Of a DNA stretch of 64,000 nucleotides, positions 1-8,525 are shown one piece after another (the stretch's first letter is position 1; every line of letters begins with the position of its first letter). The translations under genes were made by a program, and so were the position numbers. Below the pieces are notes generated by a model that searched no databases, had not been told where the DNA came from, and saw nothing but the letters and a program-made list of their open reading frames with translations. Origin of the DNA: Mariniblastus fucicola (GTDB lineage: Bacteria > Planctomycetota > Planctomycetia > Pirellulales > Pirellulaceae); the NCBI RefSeq assembly GCF_008087665.1, contig NZ_CP042912.1, positions 3,038,001 to 3,102,000 of the forward strand, in the 5' to 3' direction.

Positions 1-1379
1 GCCGCGTGAAGACGTTGCATCCAAAAATCTTTGCCGGAATTCTGGCGCGTCGAAATCGTGCCGACGATATGGAGTCGATGTCGGATCACGATATCGTTCC
101 ATTCGATATGGTTGTCGTGAATCTCTATCCGTTCGCAGCAACAATTGCCAACCCGAATGTTTTGGTTCACGAAGCCATTGAACAGATCGACATCGGCGGA
201 CCAAGCCTCATTCGTGCCGCTGCCAAGAACAGCGATTACGTCACAGTCGTGTCGAACCCTTACCAGTACGCAGAAGTTCTGGACGAGATCAACACTTCGG
301 GCACGACTTCGGTTGGGCTGCGTCGGCGATTGATGGCTCAGGCCTTTCAGCATACGGCCAATTACGATTTGACGATCGCGGATTACTTCTCTGGCCAGAC
401 CGAAGGCGAGACGTTTCCTGCCACGATGACGGTCGTGCTGAACCGCCAATCGGTGCTTCGATACGGCGAGAATAGTCATCAGTCCGCGGCGTTGTACAGC
501 AGCGAAAACAATCGCGAAGCTTCCTTGGTCAACTCGCGACAGATTCATGGCAAAGCACTTTCGTATAACAATCTGCTGGATCTCGATGCGGCGCTGAACA
601 TCGTCCGCGGTTTTGACAAAGCGGCTTGCAGTGTGATCAAGCACAACAATCCTTGCGGTGCCGCAATCGGCGATTCTTTGAAAGAAGCTTGCCAGAAAGG
701 TTTCGCCGGCGATCCAGTCAGTGCGTTTGGCAGCGTCGTTGGAATGAATCAAATCGTTGACGGAGATACGGCCAGCTATCTTGCGGAAGGCGATTTGTTC
801 GTCGAAGCAATCGTGGCCCCTGGCTTTGACGACGATGCACTGGAAATTCTGGTAACCAAACCAAAATGGAAAAAGAACGTGCGACTGTTGAAAGTCGGTG
901 AACTGGATCCTCAACGTGGCAGCTGGGAGATGCGTCAGCTGGTTGGCGGCGTGCTGGTGCAAGATGCGGATGTGTTGATCGATGATCCGGAAACGTGGAA
1001 AGTCGTTACCGATGTTGAGCCGGACGAATCGCTGATGGAAGAGCTTGCGTTTGGCTGGTCGATGGTTCGCTACGTGAAATCCAATGCGATTACGCTGTCA
1101 AAAGACTGTGCTCTGGTCGGCGTCGGCGCTGGCCAAATGAGCCGCGTCGATTCGGTGAGGATCGCGATTCGAAAAGCCGGAGAAGAACGTGCTCAGGGTT
1201 CGGTGCTTGCATCGGATGCTTTCTTCCCATTCGCAGATTCGATCCCGTTGGCTGCTGAGGCTGGTGTTTCGGCAATTATTCAACCGGGCGGAAGCATGCG
1301 AGATCAGGAAGTCATCGATGCCTGTAACGAGCACGGAATTCCAATGGTGTTCGCCGGCAAACGTCACTTCCGACACTAA
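1..1379 (+). CDS. purH: Bifunctional AICAR formyltransferase/IMP cyclohydrolase PurH, 5'-truncated by window edge
   Basis: PurH performs the last two steps of de novo IMP synthesis in the cytoplasm: formylation of AICAR with 10-formyl-THF, then ring closure. The frame is open from base 3 and enters at the conserved R-V-K-T-L-H-P-K segment of the N-terminal cyclohydrolase domain, so about 65 residues lie upstream of the window. The GTG at base 6 is the Val of that motif and not a start. The formyltransferase domain carries the catalytic Lys-His pair in K-H-N-N-P-C-G-A-A (about 650-670), followed by G-D-P-V-S-A-F-G. The C-terminus ends K-R-H-F-R-H, as is usual for the family. About 458 residues are visible of an expected 515-525. 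The other purine gene in the window, purB, lies 36 kb away, so the pathway is dispersed. The identification is secure. Confidence 0.96.
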   Translation, partial: RVKTLHPKIFAGILARRNRADDMESMSDHDIVPFDMVVVNLYPFAATIANPNVLVHEAIEQIDIGGPSLIRAAAKNSDYVTVVSNPYQYAEVLDEINTSGTTSVGLRRRLMAQAFQHTANYDLTIADYFSGQTEGETFPATMTVVLNRQSVLRYGENSHQSAALYSSENNREASLVNSRQIHGKALSYNNLLDLDAALNIVRGFDKAACSVIKHNNPCGAAIGDSLKEACQKGFAGDPVSAFGSVVGMNQIVDGDTASYLAEGDLFVEAIVAPGFDDDALEILVTKPKWKKNVRLLKVGELDPQRGSWEMRQLVGGVLVQDADVLIDDPETWKVVTDVEPDESLMEELAFGWSMVRYVKSNAITLSKDCALVGVGAGQMSRVDSVRIAIRKAGEERAQGSVLASDAFFPFADSIPLAAEAGVSAIIQPGGSMRDQEVIDACNEHGIPMVFAGKRHFRH

Positions 1380-1583
1380 ATCGTCCGTCAGCTGAGGCAC
1401 GGCGGCAATTCTCACGTCCGCGGTTGCGATTCCATATTTGGCACGGTCGTTTCAATTGTGAAATGCGTTTAACTGTGCCGCATGCGTCATCGCGGCATGC
1501 GACGTTCCAACCGGTTGACGTGGATTGCCAGTCACGAGAGACTTGATTCCAAACAGCCCAAGCCATTTTTCGAATTGCACGCT

Positions 1584-2075
1584 ATGGAACTTACCGAAAT
1601 CTTTGCACAGCTTTCTCGTTGGGCACACATTATCGCAGCCATCGTGCTCACCGGCGGAACTCTTTTCATGAGATTCGCTCTGGTCCCTGCGATGTTGGAA
1701 ACTTCGGCAAGCGAAGAAGTTCAACAAGCCGTTCGCAAGCGGTGGATGAAGTGGGTTGCCGGTGCAGCGCTTTTCCTGTTAGTCAGTGGATTTTACAACG
1801 CCTACCTGAAAGCAATCGGCTTCGAACTTTCGCCAATCTACAACGGGTTTCTAGGCGCCAAAATCCTGCTGGGTTTCTTCGCGTTCTGGCTTTCGGCAAC
1901 TCTGGTCGGTCGCAGCGAACGAGCAAAACGATTCCGCGAACGGGAAATTTTCTGGCTCAATATTTTGACCTCTGTCGTGCTGGTGATCGTGTTGATGGCC
2001 GGATTCATGAAAATGGACTCCACCGATTACGTGAAAAAAGTGAAGTCCGAACCCGTCACGGTCGTGGAAGAATAG
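1584..2075 (+). CDS. Four-helix integral membrane protein (CopD-like)
   Basis: This 163-residue protein has four predicted membrane segments, at about residues 12-32, 52-70, 83-103 and 120-140, separated by short basic loops (for example V-G-R-S-E-R-A-K-R-F-R). The layout resembles small CopD/DUF2269-like membrane proteins, but I see no metal-binding motif and assign no function. The reading frame is open from about 1482. The ATG at 1584 is preferred because the residues before it are not membrane-like or conserved in character and the first helix follows soon after. No clear Shine-Dalgarno sequence precedes it. The gene is convergent with the next minus-strand gene, whose stop lies four bases away. 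The sequence supports a membrane protein well; the family assignment is a guess. Confidence 0.7.
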   Translation: MELTEIFAQLSRWAHIIAAIVLTGGTLFMRFALVPAMLETSASEEVQQAVRKRWMKWVAGAALFLLVSGFYNAYLKAIGFELSPIYNGFLGAKILLGFFAFWLSATLVGRSERAKRFREREIFWLNILTSVVLVIVLMAGFMKMDSTDYVKKVKSEPVTVVEE

Positions 2076-2079
2076 ACAG

Positions 2080-3756
2080 CTATTCAGACATGCTCTCCAC
2101 GATCTCTTTCGTGATCTCGGTGAGCTGTTTTTGCTTCGCGGTCAAGCGCCGCAGTGCCGATCGAATATCTGGGTTGTCCGTTGGGCCGATCGGATCGTTG
2201 GGATCATCGAGCATCTTCGCGTATCGGGTATGCCGCCGGTAAATTCGATCCTGAAGCGCACGCAGCATCTTGATTTCGGCGATTTTGCCGACCAGCGAAG
2301 AATCTCCCGGCTGTCCGCTGCCTGGTTGCCCTTTCCCCTGATTCTTTCGTTTGGCTTCGTTCTCTTTTTGAGCCTGAGCCAGGGCTTCGATCAGGTTCCC
2401 CAAAGTCTCGATGACGTCGTTCTCAATTTCGATCGTCATTTCGCCAACTTTCGATGCAGACAATCGCGATGCGACCTGTTCCATGTCCAGTTTCATCTCC
2501 TCCACGGTCTGTGGAAACGCAATCGACGATCCGTCTTCTCGCAGCAATAACAACGCTCGCGACGCTTCGGTGGCGATCGAGCGTTGTTCAGCAGAGAGCT
2601 TGCCAGCTTTGATTTCAAAATCAGCCAGTCGCTGTTCCGGCACGACCGCGTTGAGCGATTTCGTTTGATCCCGGACCTTGATCTCACGCTCCATCATTTT
2701 TCGGAAACGACCTTCGAGCATCGAAAGTGAACGCTCGACCTCCTCTTCACGAAGCTGTCGGAGAATCTCTTCGAGTTCTTTCTTGGCTGCCTCAAGTTCA
2801 CGAATCGCTTCGTTCATGTCCTTGATCGATTCATCGCGTTTCGCCTGATCCAGTTTCTTCTTGGCCGCCCGCATCCGCTTTTCCGCTGCCGCAACGCGTC
2901 GACGAACCGGATTCATTTCCTGTTCCGCCGATTTCTGTTCCGCATCGTTTTCGGATGATCCAGCGTCGGACGGATTTCCCTCCTGAGGCTGAGGCTGACC
3001 CTTCGCATTGCCCTGCTCCTTCCCCTTTCCCTTCCGGTCAGCATCCTCATTCCCTTTGCCGCCGTCGTTTGGCCGCTTACCTTTCGCTCCCTCGCTGTCA
3101 CTCGAATCGCTCTCAGGGGAATCCGATTCATCCGCTGAGCGTTCTTCGTTTTCACGAATCTTTTCGTCGAGTTTTTTCGCACGCTCAGCAGCCTGTTTCT
3201 GAGACTTCGAAATGCGAGGCGTGTCGCCTTTGCCTTCTGTCTCGCCACGTAAAGACTTCTGGATCCGCAGCAATCGTTCGACTTCTTTCAAATACTCCTG
3301 ATTTCGTTTTAACTCATCCTGAATCCGCTTGCCGCGATCTTCGCTCTGCAACAGCGTCAGCAAACCCTTCAAGTCATCCAGCACTTTCTTCTGACTGACT
3401 TCTGCATCCCTAAGGTCACCCGTGCTCAGCATCGCCAGAATACGCTTCATCCCCTCGGTCGTACCCTGTTCCTGTGAAAGCTCATAGGCTCGCCGCAACA
3501 GCTTGGCTCGAGCCGGATTGTTGTCGATCTCAAAATCGCGTAACGCCAGAAACTTCTGTTCCAACTCTGCGTAGCTGCCGAGAATCCGTTGCTGCTGGTC
3601 CTCGATCGATTCGTCTTTTTTTGCCTTGGCGACCGCCGGAGCATCTTCAGCCGGTGTATCTTTGTCCTGCCATGCAGCGGAAGCAATGCTCGCTAGATAC
3701 GCTACGGCAAACGTGACAAAGATCGTGACAAAGAATTTGCGGGCAGGATGTGTCAT
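2080..3756 (-). CDS. Exported, highly charged coiled-coil protein
   Basis: The 558-residue protein begins with a signal peptide or anchor (basic start, hydrophobic stretch about 8-27, A-S-A-A-W). Almost everything after it is Lys/Glu/Arg-rich helical sequence with long heptad-like runs (about 45-200 and 285-430). A low-complexity Ser/Asp/Gly/Lys/Gln segment (about 200-270) sits between them. No enzymatic motif is seen. The start codon shares its A with the TGA of the upstream 772-residue membrane protein gene, so the two are almost certainly translationally coupled. This is the last gene of the minus-strand run that starts with the GldA-like ATPase. A role as an extracytoplasmic scaffold or partner of that membrane protein is inferred from position only. 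Confidence 0.72.
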   Translation of the reverse strand: MTHPARKFFVTIFVTFAVAYLASIASAAWQDKDTPAEDAPAVAKAKKDESIEDQQQRILGSYAELEQKFLALRDFEIDNNPARAKLLRRAYELSQEQGTTEGMKRILAMLSTGDLRDAEVSQKKVLDDLKGLLTLLQSEDRGKRIQDELKRNQEYLKEVERLLRIQKSLRGETEGKGDTPRISKSQKQAAERAKKLDEKIRENEERSADESDSPESDSSDSEGAKGKRPNDGGKGNEDADRKGKGKEQGNAKGQPQPQEGNPSDAGSSENDAEQKSAEQEMNPVRRRVAAAEKRMRAAKKKLDQAKRDESIKDMNEAIRELEAAKKELEEILRQLREEEVERSLSMLEGRFRKMMEREIKVRDQTKSLNAVVPEQRLADFEIKAGKLSAEQRSIATEASRALLLLREDGSSIAFPQTVEEMKLDMEQVASRLSASKVGEMTIEIENDVIETLGNLIEALAQAQKENEAKRKNQGKGQPGSGQPGDSSLVGKIAEIKMLRALQDRIYRRHTRYAKMLDDPNDPIGPTDNPDIRSALRRLTAKQKQLTEITKEIVESMSE

Positions 3757-6074
3757 CAGTCCAGCAGTCCCTCAAAGGCATCTTTCTGACGTTTCTCCCG
3801 AGTACGCTTCATCAAGGCTTCCTGTTCTGTGATCATCCGTCGCACGATTTCCAACAGCTCGTTTTGCGATTCGTACTTTACCAGTTCAGCCAGCACCGCG
3901 TCGATTTCCTTGAGCACCGCATCGGTTTCCAGCAGCCCGCGATCGACCAAATCGCTGGCGTCGGATTCGGATTGCTCGTCGCTGATCCCCTGATCAATCT
4001 GCTTTAGCACGGTTTCCAACTCGTCGATCGTGTCCGACAAAACTGAGAGTGCTCCCGTCGGAATGGCTCTCAGCGGAGCAATGATTTTGCCAGCAAGGCG
4101 CTCTTTGCGATCCTCAGCATCGACTCGGTTGTTAATCAGTTGCAAGCGAAGATTGTCGAACGCTTCGGCAATACCGCGAATCTCCTGAGCCGACTTTATC
4201 GACTGCAATTTTGACCGCTGGGAAAACACAATTCGCATCGCCTGTTTCCGAGACGCGACGTTGCCATCGCCGGGTTCACGATCACCCGGTTCGCTGTCAT
4301 CTGGATCTTCGAAATCAGCCTGTTTCCGCGTTCGCGAAAGATAGCCACGGATATCGGTGACTTCCTCGAAAACCTGTTCCAGTCGCCGCCGCTGCGAAAC
4401 TTCGATCCGCTCCAGCATTCGCAACAAATGATTTGCCGAGACAATTTCCAGCGAATAGCGATCTCCTACGCCGACGTTCGGCGACTGTCCGTTGAGTGAG
4501 TAGAAATCTTTCGCTTTGATGATGATGTCCAACTCCGATCCGTCGTCAACCGTCAGGCTCAGCCCTGCACGAACCAGTTCAGCCATGTCGATCGATGATT
4601 CCAGCTTCCCACCTTCGCCAGTCGGCATGACAGCCGGCGGAAGTTTTCGCTCAGCGGTCGCCAGTTCAACCCACGTTTCCTGAACACGATAGTCGTCCAC
4701 AATTTGGCCTTCGAAAGACAACATGGCGTCGGGAGTAATCGCAGTGCCAATTCCGACCAGTCGCGCCACGACGTCGGGAGCTTCATCAGAGATCGGTTCG
4801 ACCGACACGCTGTGCGGACTGTCAGAAACCAGATTGTCCGAGTCGACAAAGTAAAACTGCAGGTTCACCGGTTCGCCAATTGGCGGCACGTTGAATCGAA
4901 AGTCTGTTCCATCGACATCGCCTTGCTGCATCGTAGAAGTCGTCGCGTTCCAAACGTAGACTTTCTTGAGCGGTTTGGTTGCGACGCCATTGACGCTGAA
5001 CGAAGTGCCAACAGGCAAAGAAGCGCGACCTGTCCAGCGAACCGTCCGTGGCGTCCACGAAAGCGAGTCGTTGCTGGAAAGGTATTCCGGATAGACGCAA
5101 TCCAGGCTGGTTTCGGTGACAATCGCCTGGTCCACAATTTCAATTCGATAGGGGCCATCGCGAAAGTCGTCGCCACGGATCGTGAACTCAATGTCGGACA
5201 AAACACTTTCTAACGGCGAACCATTCAGCGACCAGGTTTGCCAACCGTCCCGTGGGTTTCCGATCCGATTCAGCGCTTGCGTTCCGCTCTCTCCATCGGC
5301 AGTGCGAAAGTACATCAGGCAGCTCGACGGCAGACGCCGCCACGGAATTAGCGAATTGCTGTCCTCGGCCCGAACGGTCAGCATCAACGACGAACCTCGC
5401 GGGATTCGAAATGATCTGTTGACCGGCGATAGAGTTTGTCCAAGCTCATCGATCCCCGGAACCGGATTCTCCGTCTTGATCTTTAGTCCCGACAGCTCCA
5501 AATAGACTCGCCGCGGCCACGGCTGGTCTTCGAGCATGTAGATTCGCTGTACGGCCAAACGAAGGTTGTCGAAGTTGAGAACTCCCAAGCCGATCACCGA
5601 CGCGACCAACAGGCCGGCCAGAATTGCAGTGGTACGCAAAAACCGAAAGCCCACAATTTCTCCGGGATCGACTTGCTCGACCAGCGATTCGGCTTTCGCC
5701 TGCGTCATCTCCAGCATCGTTGCGTCGATTGGGACGTCTGCTCGATTCGCAGCCTCGTGGTGGTTAACCGTCGTGACGAGCGATTCTTCGAACTGCGGGT
5801 GTTTCTTCTCGATCAACAACGCAAGACTGTGGTTCTTCATCGAGACGAAAAATCGTCGGCCGATGTATCGATACAGTTGCACGACCGCCAATGTGATGAC
5901 GATCGCCAGCAGCGATGCTCTGGCCAATGAAGACAATTCTGGAAAGCCGAATTTGACCGGAACGTAATCCATCGCGAACGTCAGCCAGAAGCAAATCAAT
6001 ATGACGACGATGATGGCAAGGATGCCTTCGACCAAAACGATCAGGCGAATCCGACGCCGTAGCTTTCCCAGCAT
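3756..6074 (-). CDS. Large membrane-anchored protein (DUF4175-like architecture)
   Basis: This 772-residue protein has two or three N-terminal membrane helices (about 11-31, 48-68 and, after a gap, 150-175). A long periplasmic beta-rich region follows (about 180-500, many short Val/Thr/Asp strands). The C-terminal third is coiled coil (about 525-772, rich in Arg, Glu, Gln and Leu). That layout resembles DUF4175-type proteins, but I cannot confirm family membership without a profile search. The gene overlaps the start of the following coiled-coil protein by one base. A 235-base gap holding a small inverted repeat separates it from the DUF4340 gene upstream. Its position suggests a role with the Gld-type exporter at the inner membrane; this is inference. 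Confidence 0.68.
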   Translation of the reverse strand: MLGKLRRRIRLIVLVEGILAIIVVILICFWLTFAMDYVPVKFGFPELSSLARASLLAIVITLAVVQLYRYIGRRFFVSMKNHSLALLIEKKHPQFEESLVTTVNHHEAANRADVPIDATMLEMTQAKAESLVEQVDPGEIVGFRFLRTTAILAGLLVASVIGLGVLNFDNLRLAVQRIYMLEDQPWPRRVYLELSGLKIKTENPVPGIDELGQTLSPVNRSFRIPRGSSLMLTVRAEDSNSLIPWRRLPSSCLMYFRTADGESGTQALNRIGNPRDGWQTWSLNGSPLESVLSDIEFTIRGDDFRDGPYRIEIVDQAIVTETSLDCVYPEYLSSNDSLSWTPRTVRWTGRASLPVGTSFSVNGVATKPLKKVYVWNATTSTMQQGDVDGTDFRFNVPPIGEPVNLQFYFVDSDNLVSDSPHSVSVEPISDEAPDVVARLVGIGTAITPDAMLSFEGQIVDDYRVQETWVELATAERKLPPAVMPTGEGGKLESSIDMAELVRAGLSLTVDDGSELDIIIKAKDFYSLNGQSPNVGVGDRYSLEIVSANHLLRMLERIEVSQRRRLEQVFEEVTDIRGYLSRTRKQADFEDPDDSEPGDREPGDGNVASRKQAMRIVFSQRSKLQSIKSAQEIRGIAEAFDNLRLQLINNRVDAEDRKERLAGKIIAPLRAIPTGALSVLSDTIDELETVLKQIDQGISDEQSESDASDLVDRGLLETDAVLKEIDAVLAELVKYESQNELLEIVRRMITEQEALMKRTREKRQKDAFEGLLD

Positions 6075-6301
6075 CCGCGCGATCGGCGGCGAGGCAGTTT
6101 TGAGTGTTTTGCGAGGCGAGGGCAGGGGAGTGCGGTGGGCTACGATTATTGTCTGGAAAGCTACAGTTTACCCTTGCTCGTCACCGTTCGCATCCGATCA
6201 CGATTCGTTTTCTTCGGTCGCTCTGAAAGTTCTGCCCCTTGGGTTCAGGGATGGCCAGCCGCTATTGGCTCAACGCGGCTAAGCATAAGCGGCAACGCAC
6301 G

Positions 6302-6334
6302 AGCCGCCGTTAAAAGCGCAACGGAACGGCGGCT
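6302..6334 (-). repeat. Inverted repeat at the 3' end of the DUF4340 gene
   Basis: Arms of 10 bases (6302-6311 and 6325-6334) can form a G/C-rich hairpin with a 13-base loop that includes the stop codon of the DUF4340 gene. There is no following U-run on either strand, so it is not a typical intrinsic terminator. It could stabilise the 3' end of the transcript or attenuate expression of the two genes downstream. Confidence 0.5.
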
Positions 6335-8523
6335 AAAGCCTCGCCGCTCACATGTACCAACAGTGCCTGGGATTCGTCACCTTCGGTCTTGGGCGCGTCA
6401 CCTTCGGTCTTGGGCGCGTCACCTTCGGGTTTGGGCGCGTCACCTTCGGTTTTGGACGCGTCGCCTTCGGGTTTAGGAGTCGTGTCTTCAGTCGTTGGAC
6501 TCTCACCTTCGGTCCCGGATGGCGATTCGACTTCGGCTTCGACTTCGGCCGGTGGGTCAGGCTTCTTCTGCGAAGTTTTATCAGCTTCGGGAATTTCTGC
6601 TTTCTCCGATTTGGCATCTGCAGGCTTCTCCGTTGCAGAATCATCCACCGAAGGTTTCTCTTCGGCTTCAACCGGTGCAGGATCGGTTTCCGAATCGGAA
6701 CTCGTGTCAGGTTTCTGCATCGTCGGATCTTCGAAGGTGTTCACGCCCGCGGGCATTTCGGGGAAAGAAATTCCTGATGGTGGCGGTGTCGCCGGAACGC
6801 CCATGTCAGGCTTCGGCTCTGCCGGTTTCACCAGATCTGCACGGGTGGATTGAATTGTGTTCAAGTTCTCAGCCGAAATTACGTAGTACCAACTTCCGAA
6901 TCGCTGGTTCAGTTCGTCCTCCAGTTCCTTGCCCTCTTCGATCTTCATTTCAAACGACTCTGTATCCTGCTTGAAGCGAGTCAAATTCGTTTCGTGTTCC
7001 TCTTTCGCGGTCTCATATGCTTTCATCGCTTCTTCATAGGCCACGAAAGCCGGATCGCGATCATTGGTCGATTCGGAATCCGACTCTGAGTCTTCAGCCT
7101 CGGAATCTTGAGCCTCGGACTCTTCTGTCGAATCGGAGTCCACATCGGAGTCGCCATCGGGTTGGTCAACAGTCGCAGGCTCATAACCCTCGGGCTTCGC
7201 AGGTTCCTCAGGAAGCTTTGGCTCTTCCGGTCGGTCGCCAAGCAGTGCTTCGTCGAATGTTACACGAACGTAGACAAAGCGATTGGATTCTTCGGCATCG
7301 TCTGATGCTGCGTCTTCTGTCGAATCGGATTCTTCATCCGAGCTCCTGGCTTTCGTCGAGCCAATTTCAATCGCCTCGTCATCGCCAGCAACTTCGCCAC
7401 CGATGTGCAAACGATAACGCAGCCCTTTTGACGTACCGAATTCAAGTTCGCCATTTTCGGAAACGAGTTTCAACTGTTCTTGCGTGCCACCGAAGTTAAA
7501 ACCTTTGTCCATCAAGTCGTCCTGCAACTGACGATACGCATTGGTCGCTTTTTCACGGTCGGCTTTAAGTTCGGGGATGTCCGCAACCGTCAACTCGGGA
7601 GTCAAAAGTTGCTTGCCCTCGAATTTAAATTTGGGCCGCACGCCGACGATCCTCATCTCATCCAAAACGCCAAGAATTTCGTTGACGCGATCAGTTTGAA
7701 GCTCCTCCTCGGTATCGCTCATCCCTTCCAACGCCCACTTGTCCGCGGGACTTGGTCGCTTCAGCGTGACTTGGTCGCCCTGATCTTTAAACAGTTCTTT
7801 CATACCGAACGGACCGGCACCGCGTTCTTCAATTTGATAATTGTTGATCGAAACTTCAGTCACATCGGGACGGCTAATTCGCAGCAAATCCGGATCGATC
7901 CAGTCTGAAAATCGAGTCGACAAATCGAGATCCAGGGAAACGCGAAAGGTCTGCGTTTCGTCCGCCCGGCGAATGTAAAATTCTTTGGACTGCTGTTCGA
8001 GGGCAAACTCATTGCCGTCTCGCGTCGGTACAGTCTCTTCAATTTCTTTCCCGATGATAAAGTCGACCAGTGGATCGCCGTTCTCATCGTCCAGCGTGAT
8101 TCGCTTGCCCGCCGTTTCCGGATCTTCGATTTCGTCAGCCAATGGATCGACCACACCGAATTTTTCGAAGTCGCTTTCGCTGCTGCCGACCCGCGCCTGC
8201 CGATCCAGTCCAAGGACCGAAGCCGAAGTTTGTGCAATCCGTGCCGCGGCTTCCGCCGGATAGTCGTAGTGTGTCGGAATTCGCCACAGGTCTCCATCGC
8301 TCTCGACGCCAAACCGTTTAAGCGCACCGGTTTCCGGATCGATCGCCGAAACTTCCAGCGAACGAGCCGATTCAGTGGACGTGAAATCTGGATAGAACGG
8401 CTGCCCCAGATTCTCAACGGACTCCGCCGATCCTGGCTGATTGATCCAGGCGTTCCCCAATGCCGCCAGCCCCAAAACGGCAGCGGTCACCACAAAACAG
8501 ACTGTTTTTGTAGATTCTTGCAT
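6310..8523 (-). CDS. DUF4340 domain-containing membrane-anchored protein
   Basis: The 737-residue product has one N-terminal membrane anchor (about 8-27). A region typical of DUF4340 proteins follows (about 60-330): short beta strands, a W-R-I-P-like motif, and repeated hydrophobic plus acidic stretches such as F-I-I-G-K-E-I-E-E. DUF4340 proteins are commonly encoded beside Gld-type ABC exporters, as here. From about residue 395 on it becomes very acidic and Pro/Ser/Glu-rich, and it ends in a heptapeptide tandem repeat (G-D-A-P-K-[TP]-E). The start ATG at 8523 lies two bases after the GldF/GldG stop, so the genes are co-translated. The low-complexity tail is probably disordered and extracytoplasmic. 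The molecular function of DUF4340 is not established. Confidence 0.8.
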   Translation of the reverse strand: MQESTKTVCFVVTAAVLGLAALGNAWINQPGSAESVENLGQPFYPDFTSTESARSLEVSAIDPETGALKRFGVESDGDLWRIPTHYDYPAEAAARIAQTSASVLGLDRQARVGSSESDFEKFGVVDPLADEIEDPETAGKRITLDDENGDPLVDFIIGKEIEETVPTRDGNEFALEQQSKEFYIRRADETQTFRVSLDLDLSTRFSDWIDPDLLRISRPDVTEVSINNYQIEERGAGPFGMKELFKDQGDQVTLKRPSPADKWALEGMSDTEEELQTDRVNEILGVLDEMRIVGVRPKFKFEGKQLLTPELTVADIPELKADREKATNAYRQLQDDLMDKGFNFGGTQEQLKLVSENGELEFGTSKGLRYRLHIGGEVAGDDEAIEIGSTKARSSDEESDSTEDAASDDAEESNRFVYVRVTFDEALLGDRPEEPKLPEEPAKPEGYEPATVDQPDGDSDVDSDSTEESEAQDSEAEDSESDSESTNDRDPAFVAYEEAMKAYETAKEEHETNLTRFKQDTESFEMKIEEGKELEDELNQRFGSWYYVISAENLNTIQSTRADLVKPAEPKPDMGVPATPPPSGISFPEMPAGVNTFEDPTMQKPDTSSDSETDPAPVEAEEKPSVDDSATEKPADAKSEKAEIPEADKTSQKKPDPPAEVEAEVESPSGTEGESPTTEDTTPKPEGDASKTEGDAPKPEGDAPKTEGDAPKTEGDESQALLVHVSGEALAAVPLRF
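6376..6478 (-). repeat. 21-bp tandem repeats encoding G-D-A-P-K-T-E heptads
   Basis: About five head-to-tail 21-base units lie inside the 3' end of the DUF4340 gene. The two units nearest the 3' end are nearly identical and the inner ones carry point changes, giving protein units GDAPKTE, GDAPKPE and GDASKTE. The unit is a multiple of three, so copy-number change keeps the frame. It is a coding minisatellite and not a CRISPR array, because there are no unique spacers. Confidence 0.9.
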
Positions 8524-8525
8524 CG

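Noticed and set aside
1090-1566. Minus-strand frames over the end of purH
   Set aside because: They are shadows of purH and the following intergenic sequence, without initiation signals.
6376-6478. Possible CRISPR-like repeat array
   Set aside because: The units are contiguous 21-mers with no spacers and lie in frame in a gene; there are no cas genes in the window.
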